Shown: one piece after another, positions 33,287 to 46,777 of the stretch | Numbering within the stretch: position 1 is the stretch's first letter | Layout of the letters: each line of letters opens with the position of its first letter | DNA from: Colletotrichum lupini | Taxonomy: Eukaryota; Ascomycota; Sordariomycetes; Glomerellales; Glomerellaceae | Direction of reading: 5' to 3' | DNA: 64,000 bases | Assembly (NCBI RefSeq): GCF_023278565.1 | Contig: NC_064681.1 | Coordinates: 248,001 to 312,000 of the forward strand | Translations under genes and position numbers: made by a program | The notes under the pieces: generated by a model | Told to the model about the DNA's origin: nothing | Database searches by the model: none | Seen by the model: only the letters and a program-made list of their open reading frames with translations

Positions 33287-35550
33287 TTATCCAACTATGG
33301 TCGAGTGAAATATCTGCTGGAACCAATCGTCGAAATCTTCAGAGGGATTGCCAGACATAGCAAAATGCTCTTCCGCAACGTCAAACTGCCCGAGACCAGC
33401 CGTGGAAGAATCAAGGATAAACCAATCGGTCTTGAACCTAGCCGCAATCTCCTCAAAGTTTATAGCATCAGGCCTAGCAGCGAGTGTCTGATCAGAAAAC
33501 GACTCTATGCCTCCCACCTCAGAGAAGATGGCATCAATAAGCACCACGCCGCGGTGTGCTAGGATATCACTCGTCGTCCGGCCCAGGAGATGCTCTCGCG
33601 CGTCGCGAATCGCGTCGAGGTAGCCTTCTTGTCGGCTGTCTCGTTCTTTGCTCTGATCGCATATGACCTCGAACGAGAGAATGATGGCAGCGGTGATGCT
33701 GAAGGCGATGTGCGTCCAGAGCGAGACTTCGCCTGATTCTACAATGCTTTTGTGCTCGCGTAGGATGGTGACTGCTGCTGCAACGCAGGTACGGCGCGTG
33801 TGGATGTACGAGTCAGATTGGAACGAGAGGAAGAGGAATGGCCGGTGGATCATGACAATCTAGCAGAATTGATTAGCATCACCGTGATATGTATGAGGGT
33901 TCGCTAGGGTGTGGTCAAACCTTTTCAGCGGCGGTAATGGCTAGACTCTGACGCGCAACCCCAAGCCAGGCACACTGGCCCTCTAATAGCTCATCCTTCT
34001 GTAGAAGAAAACGCGGTATTGACTGGACCTTCTCCCTCATCTTTTGGTCCATCCTGAGAACATGGGCATACTGCTCTCTTGCAGGCTTCTGGGCTCTCAA
34101 AGGTCCCATCCCGTCCGCGAGCTCCGGCATCAGCTGCGCGATGCCACCCAGGACACGAGTATACGTACTTACCGTCAGAACGTCCTCCGAGGCGTCTATC
34201 AAGTCTGCATCGTTGGCGTTTCTGGGGAAAGAAGTGGAGTAGTGAGACGGGTTGATGCTGTATGAGTCGGTAAATGGAATTGCAAAGTGATCTTGAATGA
34301 CCATCTGGAGCCAAACCCTACGACCTACTTCTCTTTGCAGAGTATCATCCCATATTTCATCCCTGGTTTGCAAGTCGAGGCCGCATTTGGTGATCTTGTG
34401 TATTCCCAAGCACTCGGCAATTCGAATCGCAGCGCTGAATAAGGTAGCGTTGAGTTGACTGAGACCAAGATTGTGAGCTACTTCGGTTGAGATGACGATG
34501 GCCTGGATGGAGTAGATTGAAACATGCTGCAGGAAATGAGCCTTATATAAAGTGTCGACCATGAAGTTGAATAAGTCTTGAGGCGAGCAGGCAGGTAGTG
34601 TGAGCGGGTATGCATCGCGATGTTTCCAGCTGTTCTGCCAACTCAGGAGCGACGAGGAGAGCACCGCGCTATACAGCGCAAGCCACTGTGGCTGGTCGTA
34701 TACGCCGGTCGCCCAGAACGTGGTGCACTGCTGCAGAAACGTCGGGCAGTGTAAGGAGTTGTGGTGCCATGCTATGTGCTCCAGGTGAAATGAGATGAGT
34801 ATCTCGGCCGTGACTCTCTCAGGGAGGAGGGCAAGAGATGGGACAGTGTGATCAGGTAGGCCGAGAGACGGCGACAGACCTGTTGTCGAGGCTTCGATGG
34901 TATGATCTCGTCTTTGATGGCAGTTGCAGTGTAGATGAGGGTAGCAGTTTCCATAGCTTCTACCCCATGCCATGTGCTCCAACGCAGTCACCGTGAGCGA
35001 ACTGCGAACTCTGGGATGTGAACCTGTGGCTTCGTCTTGTCCCGAGTCATCTTCAAGTCCGATCCCGGACTCAACAAAATTCGCTGTCTGTGTGATCTCA
35101 GTGCGTTGCCCCGAACCAGAACGGAGACCCTCCAGTCTAGCTGCCACCAAATCAGCTGCTCTCCTCGCCGAAGCGGGATCGGTGCTCTGAAGCATGTTGC
35201 GCAGAGTCTCGAGAAATCCAATCTCGGCACTATGTCGAACGGCATTGCGCCTCAGATGGACGACTTCGCGGTCGCAATGGAGCCCTAGACGACTACATCT
35301 TGCGCATGGGATCTCTTTGTTGCACTTTCTCTTCTTCCTAGTACACTCTATGGGCGGTGGCACTGTGTCAGGACTGTACGGATAGGCCGAGCGCCTTTCT
35401 GGCTGGGGATAGAACACGAACCGCGACACGCGAAGGATTGGCGCTGCGACAAACGCGCTGACATGCTCTGCGTTCAAGATCAACCCTCCAAATATTCGCA
35501 ACTGCGCATACGGTTGTGGTCTTTTTGCTGCGTGAGAGGTCAGATTGCAT
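33287..35550 (-). CDS. Zn2Cys6 transcription factor with fungal middle homology domain (697 aa, 3 exons)
   Basis: Exons 35550-35455, 35345-33921 and 33859-33287. Splicing 35454-35346 (GTTTGT...TAGAG) joins Cys30 to Cys33 and completes the cluster C-X2-C-X6-C-X5-C-X2-C-X6-C at residues 30-56, with the basic TRKKRK loop. Without this join two cysteines would be missing, which is why this start and intron were chosen. The middle part (ERVTAEILISFHLEHIAWHH, CPTFLQQC, LNATLFSAAIRIAECLGIHK) matches the fungal-specific transcription factor domain, and exon 3 continues it (KIVMIHRPFLFLSF). Length is normal for the family. It is nuclear, with an unknown target. It lies between the SWIM-RING gene and a carboxypeptidase on the same strand. 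Confidence 0.9.
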
Positions 35551-36067
35551 GTGCTGGCAAGAGAGACAAGTTGAGGCGAATGGAGAACTCGCACAATCAT
35601 GTTTGGAAATGACTTGTTGAGATTACATAAGCGGATTTGTCTCACTTACACAGTGTGTTGAAGATGTCCTAGCAGCAGACCAGCACAATACCCGAGAAAA
35701 ATCAACGGAAATGATTTTGAGGGTTTTCTTCAATGTCACCGAAGGTTGGCAAAATGACTTTCTGTAGGAAATTGGTAAACCTTTTTTTTTGTTATGGCTT
35801 ACCCGCTTTGTATTGCGGCTGCTGAGAATCTTCCGGTCACCATCGGTTTAACCACGGTAAGTAGCATTGAGATTTCCCTTGATCAAGATATATTATCACA
35901 AAAGTCTGGTAATACAGAAAATGAGCTATCTTTTTCTGTGCATCATGATTGAGCAGCGTTGTGTCGATTTCAATGACTTCGCCACCAGTTGTGCTCTAGG
36001 CTTCATCGAGACTATAAAAATTCAAATGGTCAGCATCGGCTCTTCAACTAACATCCAAAGTTTCAAC
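35551..36067. other. Intergenic region upstream of the Zn2Cys6-MHR gene
   Basis: 517 bp that hold the regulator's promoter and the 3' end of the carboxypeptidase gene. A run of nine or ten T lies near 35785. No other signal was recognised. Confidence 0.4.
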
Positions 36068-38043
36068 TCACATGTCCCTTGCTTTCAATCCAATTGCAAC
36101 TCCCTGCTGCGAAGCCGGTTCAATCATGATGTAATTTTTGATGATGCCCGTTCCGTTCCGTAGAGCTTCAACCTGCTGGTCGCTGCAGGTGCTCGGATCG
36201 AGAACATAACAGAAATCTTCGTACTGAGGCGGAATCTCGTTCTTGACACCAAACGTATCGGAAGGCCCCTCGGTGGCATAAGTCAGGTTCGTCGCGGTAT
36301 CAACAAGGCCTGTCGCGATGTCCTTGTTGAAGAGAGCGCGGTTGAAGATTTGATACGCGGATTCCGGCTGATACGACGGCACGGCGTGTCCGGCCTGGTA
36401 AACTCGGATGAATGAAAAGTTGCCATATTGCCGAACCTGGCCGCCTTCGTAAGTAGCATTAGTCTGCAGAGGCTCGTAGCCCGCACTGGCAAAGTTCTCT
36501 TGGTCTGCCCAGGGAATCGCCAGCGCCACTTGCTCTCCGCCGATCCAGTTGCACGCAAAGTCGCGGTCGCCGAACATAAGGGAGACCTTGATGCCGCTGT
36601 GGAGGAGGTAAGCGATATCTTCTATCCAGCCTGGCCGGGGGTAGTCTCCGATACTGCGGAAGGCGGAAGACGACGCGCTCGAGCTACCCGTCCAGTTTAA
36701 GGGAACACCGAGTGCAGATTGAACGTAGGGCTGATTTAAATATCCGGCTGTGAAGGGGGGCGGGAACAGCGTTGGGTCGATCTGTGTCACGTCGTAATAA
36801 TCGCGGCCCGAGACGTCAAGATAGGGATCGCGAACATTCTCCGTGCAGTATGTTTCCGCGTCTTGGCAGACACTGTTCACGGTCGCGTTGATGCCAATGT
36901 TATCTGGGTCATAGACTGCAGAGATTTCACGGCAGGCATCAATCCTGTCACGGCAGCCTCCTTCCGCGTAGTACGCATCAACCATGCTCTGATATATCGT
37001 CTCGTTGACCGTTTGTATGCCATACGTGTTGTTGAACGCCATTTCCGGGTATGAGGGCCACTGCACTTGGCGGTCAATGCACCCGTTGACGATCAGGAGA
37101 GTGTCCAGGTTCAAGATGTATTTCTCGCCTTCGGTCCCATCCCAAGTGCCGTTCGCGATCTTTTCGTTCTGTTCCTGAAAGTAGGCGGCAAAGGCGGGCC
37201 CGTACCGGCCCCCATAGGACTGAGTTGCAATACTGATGCGATCGTCGTTGGGGTGATACCCCGGGAACTCCTGGAACCAGACTTGAGAGAAGTGCCATAG
37301 AGCAATAGCTGCATTGCGACTTCCAAAGCTCGTCGTATTCCTTCCACCGCTTGCCAATGTGCCAGTCTGGAAAGTGGCATTCTGGGCTGGGATTGGGGAT
37401 GAGGCGTTCAGAGTCTGGGTGCTTCCGAGTAGGTTCCTGGTCACGTTTCGCAGTGAGTCATATGAGAAGCCCACTTGAACTGGCTGATCAATATACAGCA
37501 TGTTGACTAAGAAGTGTGTGAGCAATGACCCAGATTTCAATTAACTGCGGAAAGGTGCCCTCACCTTTGTTGTTCCAAGACCACTCACTGGGCCTCGTCG
37601 AGTTTGAGTCCGAGTTGATGTAGCATGGTCCATTCTCATTGAAGAGTCCAGGCATCGAAGAGCTGCCGGGACCGCCGTTCATCCATATAGAGAGTGGTGC
37701 GTTCTCTGGATCCTCCTTGGCCTCGAAGAACCAGAAGAATGTGTTGATCTCAAAATCTTGCTCCTGGCCAACATCCTCGAGGGTCCCTGGCGGAAGCTTG
37801 ATGTATCCAGCATAGGATTTCACACCTTCAGTCTCCTCGCACAGACCGGGCTAGATACATGGGTCACGTCAGCTTTTTTCCCGCTCATGTGCTTGCCCAT
37901 CTTGCCTCTTTGTAACTAATCTGAATGCCTTCATCGAATTTCGACTTCAGCACCGTAACCCCTTGAGGTGCTGGTGGAAATTGAGCGAGTGAGCGCGGAG
38001 TGAGTGCCGCCGCAAAGGCGATGAACGACAGTTGGTTCCTCAT
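36068..38043 (-). CDS. Secreted serine carboxypeptidase, family S10 (620 aa, 3 exons)
   Basis: Exons 38043-37906, 37850-37565 and 37506-36068. The first intron (37905-37851) has a GC donor (GAG/GCAAGA) with a normal TAG acceptor; joining gives ISYKEPGLCEE, a conserved S10 stretch. [21 protein letters not shown] is a signal peptide. S10 features are present: [13 protein letters not shown], catalytic Ser238 in [10 protein letters not shown] (the usual Glu before Ser is Gln), Asp457 in [14 protein letters not shown] and His515 in [10 protein letters not shown]. Many Asn-X-Ser/Thr sites fit a secreted glycoprotein. The family removes C-terminal residues from peptides at acid pH, outside the cell or in the vacuole. 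Its 5' end is divergent from the disrupted dioxygenase gene across 1.4 kb. Confidence 0.93.
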
Positions 38044-39482
38044 TACGAAGATTTCGTAATAGGACTAGGTGAGGAATGAAAGTAGTCACCAAAGATAAGG
38101 TTCCTGTTCTTGAAGTCATCGTCTTATCACTTCGAGTACGGAGTACAGCTTCAATATATATCATTAGATCTTCCCCGCTCGTCAGCACCTTCCTACTTGG
38201 GTACACTCTACGCCAGTGAATCATTATCTTTTTGATGCTTGTGCAAGTCGCACCGCCAAGACAGTCGTATTGAATCTTTTCGGCAGCCGGTTTGGTTGAG
38301 CTACAAAGTAGCAGGGGCTGGGATGCGGGGTTAATGGGAACACCGGCGATGGCCAAGACTCAAATGGAGAACCAGTGCAGTCTTAGTTTGCACAACGCGA
38401 AGAGTTGGCCAATGAAAGCAATGATGCCACCGACGATTCCCGCTTTGAATGCACCGCTGTTGAGGGAAGGTTCCTATCCTTAATTGCAGTTGAATGAGTG
38501 ACCAGGGCTTGATCTCCTCGGCAACTACTCACTTTTTGCAGAGGTAATACACCAAGAAATGTCTTGAAAGCTGACCGAGGCTACCGTTGCTTATCATGTT
38601 ATCGTGACGGTAGCTACACTGCTTAGAGTCTAGGCCTAATGTTACTGGATCCATTCAATTTGCTTTCATGGAGAGGGAAATGTATTCCGACACGTTACTT
38701 AGGCGAAATAGACCGCTGCCACTATATTAAACCCTACTCACAGGGGATGGTTACCGCACGTACCGGAACGCTCGGAGTGATCAGAGCTAGACCCGCACTT
38801 GAAGACCCAGGTGGGGCTTTGTCCGAACTCGCCGGAGTGAAGTGACACCGGCGTGGGGCGCGTTCCCCCGGAGTCGGAGAGGCGGAGAGGATAGCCGGTC
38901 GGAGCATCGGAAGGTGTTCTGGCGGAGCCTCATGATACCCGGATTGTCCTAGGATATGCCGTGACGCTTCGATTACCTATCCGTTTGACACTGTCCGTCT
39001 GACTCTGAACGAAATTCCAACTTCCGATGGCGACATTCCAGTGAAGATGACGCCGTCGAATCGCGTTCAGGGTTCCCCGCAAAAAGACAACTGATGCGGC
39101 ATGACGCCTTTTCAGTGCAAGATGGGCAAACTAAGTGAACTACCTGCTAGCCATTGAGATTCTGAGATTGACGCATTCACTCGATTCGCCCGTGGAAAGA
39201 GGAGGACGTCTTACAAATGCAATGCTGATTTACCGAATCCAAGTGCAGTGATTGGTCTTTCTTGCCGAAGCAGTGTAACTTATTTCAAGAGTTCTCCTCG
39301 GATGAGACGCCCGCTTTAATTCGTCATCCAATGATCTCCACCAGCAGAACGTTTGAGTCAAGGCGACGTCTGATGACCCAATCGAACTCAATTTAGGACG
39401 ATATAAACACCGGTGGCCCGTCAGTCTTGTCGCTAAGAGCAACTTACCACTGGTGTCAGATCAAGTCCAAGAAATCATCACA
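38044..39482. promoter_or_regulatory. Divergent promoter region between carboxypeptidase and dioxygenase genes
   Basis: 1.4 kb between genes read outwards. TATAAA at 39402-39407 lies 76 bp before the dioxygenase ATG, and an ATATATAT run near 38155-38162 faces the carboxypeptidase. Around 38865-38905 several CGG triplets are clustered (CGGAGTCGGAGAGGCGG), the half-site class of Zn2Cys6 regulators; occupancy is inference. No gene was supported. Confidence 0.45.
39402..39407 (+). promoter_or_regulatory. TATA box of the dioxygenase gene
   Basis: TATAAA, 76 bp upstream of the ATG at 39483. The promoter appears intact although the gene downstream is disrupted. Confidence 0.5.
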
Positions 39483-40134
39483 ATGGCCGCGGCTGCTGTT
39501 CAAGCTCCATTCTACGCAGGCCCCCCCGGCCAACCAGACATCGGATATGCCCCCATTTATGAGAGCTTTGTCGCCAGAACCAAGCGACGCCAAGAGCAGG
39601 AGAATCTGGACAAGTCCTTACCTACAGGTTTCCCTCAGAAACTAGAGTCGAAGTTGGTATGGGATGGGAATACCTTGGCCGAGCACTACGACTGGAACTA
39701 CGTCTTGACAGACGCTAATAAGAAGGAAATTGATGATGCTCTCGGGCACTTCAAGTGTACGTGAAACACCTCATCAGCGTGCCACATAAGACCTTGGTGT
39801 ATTCTCTAATGTCAGGCATAGCCACGGGAAAGCCACTTGGAGACATCAGCCAGGAGACATTTCCCCTCCCAAACCTTCACAAAACTCTGCGTGAGATCTC
39901 GGACGAGATTCACAACGGCCACGGCATCAAGGTTATCCGTGGCGTTCCAGTCACAGAGTATACCCGCGAAGAAAACGTCATCATCTACGCCGGAATCTCT
40001 TCCCACGTGGCTCCGATCCGCGGCAGACAAGACAACCAGTTTCAAGGCGAGCCGGCTGACGTTGTTCTGGCACACATTAAAGACCTTACTAAGATAGTCG
40101 ACCCCTATAAGATTAGAGCGCCGGCCTACATAAC
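39483..40134 (+). pseudogene. TauD/TfdA-type Fe(II)/2-oxoglutarate dioxygenase, 5' part (exon 1 and start of exon 2)
   Basis: Exon 1 (39483-39756) and the first part of exon 2 (39816-40134), joined across a 59-nt intron (GTACGT...TCAG), give about 198 residues. They include GQPDIGYAPIYESF, LVWDGNTLAEHYDWNYVLT and HGIKVIRGVPVTEY, the N-terminal blocks of fungal TauD-like dioxygenases. The frame runs to 40134, where a copia element begins, and resumes at 46986. Counting all exons, the undisturbed gene would encode 421 residues. No stop or frameshift other than the insertion is present in either half, so the loss is recent or the element's RIP has not spread. An intact enzyme would use 2-oxoglutarate, O2 and Fe(II), typically on sulfonates or related small acids; the substrate here is unknown. 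Confidence 0.9.
40130..40134. repeat. Copia copy 2 target-site duplication, left
   Basis: ATAAC here corresponds to ACAAC at 46981-46985. The single difference is C to T, a RIP-type change; ACAAC also gives the better codon (Thr rather than Ile) in the dioxygenase. Confidence 0.75.
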
Positions 40135-40337
40135 TGTTAGTATCCCTATTATAGGGTAGTTAGTTCGAACCGTAGTTAACGAAGAGATCAATTAAACTAT
40201 ATAAATATCTGCGTAGGTATAAAAAGAAGGTTCTAACCGTAAGTTAGGTTAGCTACGATAATCGTAAATAGGGCCCCCTAATTAGCCCCTACGTAGTCGG
40301 CTATATACCGTAGTCGAATTAGACTTCTAATCTAATG
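40135..40337 (-). repeat. Left (3') LTR of copia copy 2 (203 bp)
   Basis: Begins TGTTAGTATCC on the plus strand and ends CTAATG, altered from CCGACA at the end of the right LTR. Because the element is reversed, this is its 3' LTR. Confidence 0.9.
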
Positions 40338-40597
40338 CTAACTTTCTCTTTTTTTTATCGATTTAACCGCTACGGTTAGAAGTATAATTCGACCTCGGGC
40401 CCGTTTACTAAGTCGTCTCCTTTTCCCCCTTTTCTCTACTCTTTTTATATAACCTATCCCTCTATTCGTATAATAACTTTTCTACTACTTATAAATTATT
40501 CTAATCCCTTATTTAGTACTACTTTTATAAAAGCGTCTACGAGGTTATCTTTATTATTAATTTAATAAATCTCGAGTATCTCGCGCCTTTTATATAA

Positions 40598-40807
40598 TTA
40601 CCTAAGGGCTATAATATCGATTATAAACCTCTTTTCCTTCGTCGCTCTTAATTTAATAAGGCATTCGTATAGCGAGTAGGAATCTATATAAATAACCGTT
40701 AGAATAGGTAAAAGGCTAATTCGATCGGTAATCTTCCTTAGCGTCGTTAAAATTATATAAAAGAGATTAACGCCGTTAACTATACTATAGACCTCTAATA
40801 CTAGCAC
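40598..40807 (-). pseudogene. Copia RNase H fragment with residual open frame
   Basis: 69 codons remain open: LEVYSIVNGVNLFYIILTTL, LPILTVIYIDSYSLYECLIK, EKRFIIDIIALR. These are the copia RNase H blocks; the catalytic Asp is retained in IDSYSLY. It is a chance survivor of RIP rather than a functional gene. Confidence 0.85.
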
Positions 40808-43800
40808 ACTTCTCGTTACTTACTTACTTTTAGTTAATGAGTAATAAATTATATTACTATATATAGTAAATTCGCTCTCGCTTATACTCTCGTTAGCTAG
40901 GATAATAATATACCCTAATTACAAAGTAAGGTCGTTATTATTCATAAATAACTTATTAATAAAGATATAGAGCTTACTTATTATAAGGTCGATCGGGTAA
41001 TAAACGAGACCTCGATCGAGATTCGTTTACTACTACTTAAGCCGCTTATTAAGTACCTCGACGTCTCGTTCGGTTAGATTTATAACCTATACTACTTTAG
41101 TATAATTAAAAGTCGCCTCGGGCTAATAAATACTTATAATATATACCCCTCGTATAAGCTTAGCTTTATACCGCTTTTTAACGTTAGTTACGTTTAGATT
41201 AATAAGGTTAATCTTCTCGCCCTACCTCTTTTATTAAAAAACGACGGTTTCCCCTTTAATTATAAAAATCCCGCTATTAAATACTAGGGGGGTATTTATT
41301 ATAAAGACCTCTTTTAGCTTTATTACGAAGCCCGCTTTCTAAAGCTCTTTATCCTCCTTTTTTATAAAGTTAATATCGGATAGGCCTAATATATCGTTAG
41401 TCTATATTCCGACGATCCTAAATTAGTCGCCTTCGTACTCTACGATTAGTAAGCACGGGTCGTACGTAGAGGTAACTATTAATAGTTAATTAATATAAAA
41501 ATCATAGTAAGTAGCCTACTAATAGGTGCTCGATTTTACGAGCCTATATAGTGGCTTAAGCACTTTAATAATCGTGCTTTCTAAATACTTACTAACTATT
41601 TCTTTTAGTAAATAGGCTAGGATTCTCCTTATAAGCCCTGTAGCTAATTAGGTATAGGCTTAAGTAATATCACGGCTCTAAATTTCGTATCCCTTTTTCT
41701 ATAGCGATACTATTAGTACTATTATTAATCGTTAGCTATAGCGCTATATAGTAAGCGATTATATAAATAGCGTCGCCTTTTTAACGTTACCGTACCCCTA
41801 AATTACGTATTTAGACTTCTCGTATGGCTAGGGTATTCCTTTCCTTTTAATCTTACGAACTATTCGTAATTTAAATATATAAAGGTTTATATGTTTTTCT
41901 AAGTCATATAGGATAAATCAATAGACCCCTCGATCGTAAAAAGTGTTTACTTCGATAAGATCTAATCCCTTATACGGCTTTTTAGTAGTTATAATTACGC
42001 CTTCTTTACGTAGTTTAACTATTAGCTCGAAATCGGCTTTCTCTTTTACTATATAAAAAGTATTAATTACCTCGTTATTAATAATAAATTACCGCGTTAG
42101 GGCTTGCCGTCGTAGTTTTCTACGACGTCTCGCTAGTAGTATTAGTACCTTTTTAGTAATATCCTCTTCCTCGTCGTCTATTAGTACTACTATAACGATT
42201 TCGTTAAGGATAATTTCCTATGCTTTTACCGCGAGTTATATAGTTTCCCCTAGCTCTTTCTTTTTTTATAAGTTAGAAATTACCTCGTTAGGATCTATAT
42301 AGTACGGTCTAATTATTATAATTAATACTTCGAGTAACTAGTCGCGATCTCTCGCGACTATATAAGAGCGCTCGTTAACGGAAATTAACTTATATAGCCT
42401 AGTCTATTATTAAGTAATTTCGCGCTATATTTATATATCCGAATTTAGTAGCATATCTAGATTATCCCCTATATTAGGCCTATTGCGTATAGTAATTACC
42501 TCGTTAACTTACCTTTTTATATTTACTTTGCGCAGTACTTATATTACTTTTTTAACTACTCGGGCTCGTTAGCTTATATTTAATAATAGTAACAAGGCTA
42601 AGGTCGTTCTTAAATATACTCTAAATACTAATAGCGTTAGTATAAGTCCGTTAGGCCCTATAGTATCGTTATAGTATTTAAGTACTATCTAGAGGCATTC
42701 GTTATTAGTAGAATCCGGATTTTCCTTTTTAATAATTCTAAACGCCCTTTTTAACTATTAGTATACCCTTTTTACCTTTTTAATACTATATTACGCTTTA
42801 ATAAGTACGACTTTTAGCTATATACCGTAGGCTATCGTATTATCCCTAAATTCTATTAACTTAAAGCTAGTACTAGCGTCGGTTCTAATACTATCTAGCG
42901 GTCCTTAGTATATATCGATCTAGCTTTTTCGCAGGGCTACTTATACTATTTTTACTTATAAATCCTAGAAGAATTGCCCTACTTAGAAAGATATAAATAC
43001 GTCGATTATATATAGTACTAGCCGACTATTTAAGTAAAAGATATTAATAACTATTTCCTAGTTAAAGTTAAGCTTATTACGTAATTTAAATTTAAATCTA
43101 CATAGGCTCTGCGTATTTATTTAGTATTAATAATATACTTTTATTAACTACTCTAGCGCTCCTATTTCGATATTATTATTACCTAATTACTTTAGGAAGT
43201 TATATAGCCTCGTAACTAACGGGTGCCCGAATCTCTAATATAGTTTTCTAAGCTTACTTTCCGTTAGGTAATTAATTAACTTCGTATCGTTAGTAAGCTT
43301 TATAAACGCATGCCCCTATTGTCGTTCGATTACCTTAGAGTACTTATTACTAAAGATTCTGTTTTTTATATTATTAAATATAATACCTAGTCGATCTATA
43401 TCTTTTAGATATAGGAGAAATGGGGTATTAACGGGCAAAATATAAAAAGTTATCGTTCCGAAGTATGTCTCTATTTCTATTATACTTAGGGCGACGATTT
43501 CCTTACTTAGGCCGAAACTAATCTTCGTAATACCCGCTGTTAATATATTAAGCGTTATTAATACGATCTTTTATAGCGCTTAGAATTGCCCTTTTCTTTT
43601 AGTTAACTATTACGATGCCTTAGTATTTAGGATAATCTTATAAAAATCGTTTAGGCCGTACTTTTCGCTCGCGTAAAATACTTATACGAGCTTAGTATTC
43701 GAGGGATCTAAGTAGTATAAAAAGGACCCCTCTAGCTACCCTTAGATATATTTAGTATTATATTCCTTTTTTTAAATATCGAGAGAGATAGTGTCTTCTC

Positions 43801-46458
43801 TTTAATCGTTAAAATAATAGGCTTCGGCCCTATTAAATTCGCCCTTTCGGCCGCCTCTATATTTATTATTTAAGGGACCTTCCCTTACTATCTATAAATA
43901 AAAGCTTGCTTATTAAGAGCTTTTACTACCCTCTGTTTATTTAGCCTCGTATATCCTCTAAAGGCTAACGGGGTAAAAAAAGAGTAGTTAATATCTTTAA
44001 TTTCGTTATAATCTAATTTGTTAGTATAGGGGGTAAGATCTTTTTTATTTTCTAAATCTTTTATAGGGGGTATATACTTTAGGCTATTACTTTAGCTACC
44101 GTCGCTAGGTTCTATACCCCCGGATCTACTCTTATATATAACGAGGAATTAGTTAAACCGACGAGGGCTAGTTTTACCGTCTATTACCCTCGACTTTTTA
44201 TACTATTTATACGATTTAGTACGCTCTTCCTCGGAGTAGTTACTTAACTAATATCTATCCTTTTTATAAATATAGTATTACTTTTTTTATTACCCTACCC
44301 GTAAGTTAAATCTCTATTTATTTAACGAATCTAGGCCTCTTTACTAGTAATTACCGTATCTAGCCTCTTTTCCTTTCTTATTATACGTTCGATCGACCTA
44401 ATATTACTAATAAGGGCCGTTATATACTTAGAAGTAGGTTTAGTACGGCATTCTTACTTTAATATTAAAACTAGATTTTAGCCTCGAGTAAAGCGTCTCG
44501 TAGTTTTTGGGTACTTAGTATAGGGTAATCTTTACTTTTAGTATACGCTAAACTATAATATAGAGATATCCGACTTTCCGCTCGTTTATCCCCTTATTTA
44601 GCTAGGTTTTCGCTAGTTTATTAATTCGATCGATAAGCTCTTTAAGGATCTTTACTTACGATTTACCCTCTATTATCCTAGTTATAAATATAAAAAGAAT
44701 CGCTCGTAGCTTAGATAGGAGCTCTAGGTTCTTATTATAAGTCTCGAAGCGGCTTCGGATTACGTTAATTATACTAAGAAAGTCGTTTCGATCGAGATTA
44801 CGTACTACTTCGTAATAGTAAGTAGAGGCTTTACCTATAAGTACGATATTAATTACCGAATAGTATTAATATTCCCTAATTCCGACTTTTTCGTAATAAT
44901 CGTAAAATATTATTAGGGTTTTTTATAAGACCTTATACTTCCCCCTAGAGTATAATTTCTCTTTTAGGAAGATCTTTTTAAGGTTTATAAATTACTTCGT
45001 ATTTGCTACTAGATTTTTAGTATCTATATATGAACCCTACGTCGCTACGTACTATTAGTAACTTCGGGTCGTTTACCTCTTTTCTTATTAACTAATCGGC
45101 GCCGAATTTCGTATTAATAGCGGTAACGAGTTATAAATCGAAATAGGCAGAATTATTAATTATCGTACTTCTAGTACTATATTTTACCCTAGTATATCCT
45201 TTTATAACGACAGATTTCTATTAGTAATTATAGAGAGGAAATCTAGGTCGTTTACCCTTTTTTTAAATTCGTTAAAGCGATTATACGCTCTATCGACCTA
45301 TACTTAGTTCTATAGTACGAATTCCTCCTTTATAATTATCGCTATTAGTATTTCGTATAGCTCTTATAATTATAATTACGTTAGTAATACCCCTCGCCCA
45401 TAAAGGAATCTATTAATTACTTTTACGATTCCTAGGCTTACGCTTACGAACTATTCGTCTAGTTAGTAACTAAGGTCGTTTATAATCTTATAAAATAGGG
45501 GTTACCCCTATAGCCCCTTTTTCTTATAAACCTTAGTTAAATAGATTAATACCGTATTAATTTGCTCGCCGTTAAGCTAATCCGCGATTCTATATATCTA
45601 CGTCCCTTAATAATCTAAGTTAATATTTACCTACTTATAAGGGATTAGGATATTATTTAGGATCGGGTTTCGTCCTCTTCTTCCTTATCCTAACTCGCTA
45701 AGGGTCGTACTCTAACTTATACCTATATTAGCGGTCGCTAGTATATTTAATTTTAATAAGGATATATCTAATCTACGTACGGGTTATAATAAATCCGTGC
45801 TTTTACTACTTAACGAATTTATTAAGGTCTAGGAGATTCCTACTTCTTCTTACTATCTCGCTACTACTCTTATTTTTACTATTTCTAGCGATTACTACTA
45901 CCCCTCTAGGTCGCTAGCTATTATATTTATTAAGATCCTCTTTTTTATTTAATATAAAAAAGTAGGTTTTAGTAGTTCCTTTTTATAATAATAGCGGCAG
46001 ACGTTTATATTACTATAAACTAATATAATAATTAGTCTCGGGATCTTTATTAGTTACTAATTTCTACTATCCCGTATACTTCTAGCCTCTTAAGCCTCGT
46101 GCTCTCTATAATCTCTAAATAGCTTCCTTCCTTAACCTACCTCCTCTAGGGTAGTATTCTATAAGAATAGTCGAAATTAGACGCTGGGCGGCTCGTAGAG
46201 GAGCTATATAGGCCGTTAAGAACCGTATGGGCCGTTAAGTATAGTTAATAAAGTTAAGCCCTCCTTTTTATAAGATCGTATATTTTAAAAACTTATTAAA
46301 AATACTTACTTATTACTCGTACGTAATAAAGTTAGATATTTTAAAGATCTTATTTTTTATAGCCTCTCGGTACCCTATTTTATATCTTTTAGGCAGTCTT
46401 TTTCGTAACTTAATTACGGTTAAGTAATTATCGCTTACTAATAATCCCTTCTATTACT

Positions 46459-46468
46459 TAGTTAATTT
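46459..46468. other. Empty site equivalent to the MITE-like insertion of copia copy 1
   Basis: The 10-bp sequence TAGTTAATTT (reverse complement AAATTAACTA) occurs once here, whereas in copy 1 it is duplicated around a 503-bp insert. It defines the insert's borders. Confidence 0.75.
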
Positions 46469-46777
46469 CTAATCGCGGGCCGGCTATAGAAAAGTCGTTT
46501 AATAAAAAAGCTACTCGGGGCGACGGTAAAAGGCTAGTCGCTTAAGCAGTTCCGTTAATTAATATAGTTTAACGTAGTAAATATCGACCTCTCGTAAGTA
46601 ATAAAGGGCTATAATTACTTAATTCCGTATAGTATTTAAGAATCGCCTCCTTTTTTATCTACTTCCGTAAGGTTAATTAGTATAAATCTCCTATCCCGTA
46701 CGGTATTAAGAAGTCGTCTCTTTTACGTAGCGAGATACCTTACTAATCTATAATAATAGAATTTAATTACTAATTAG

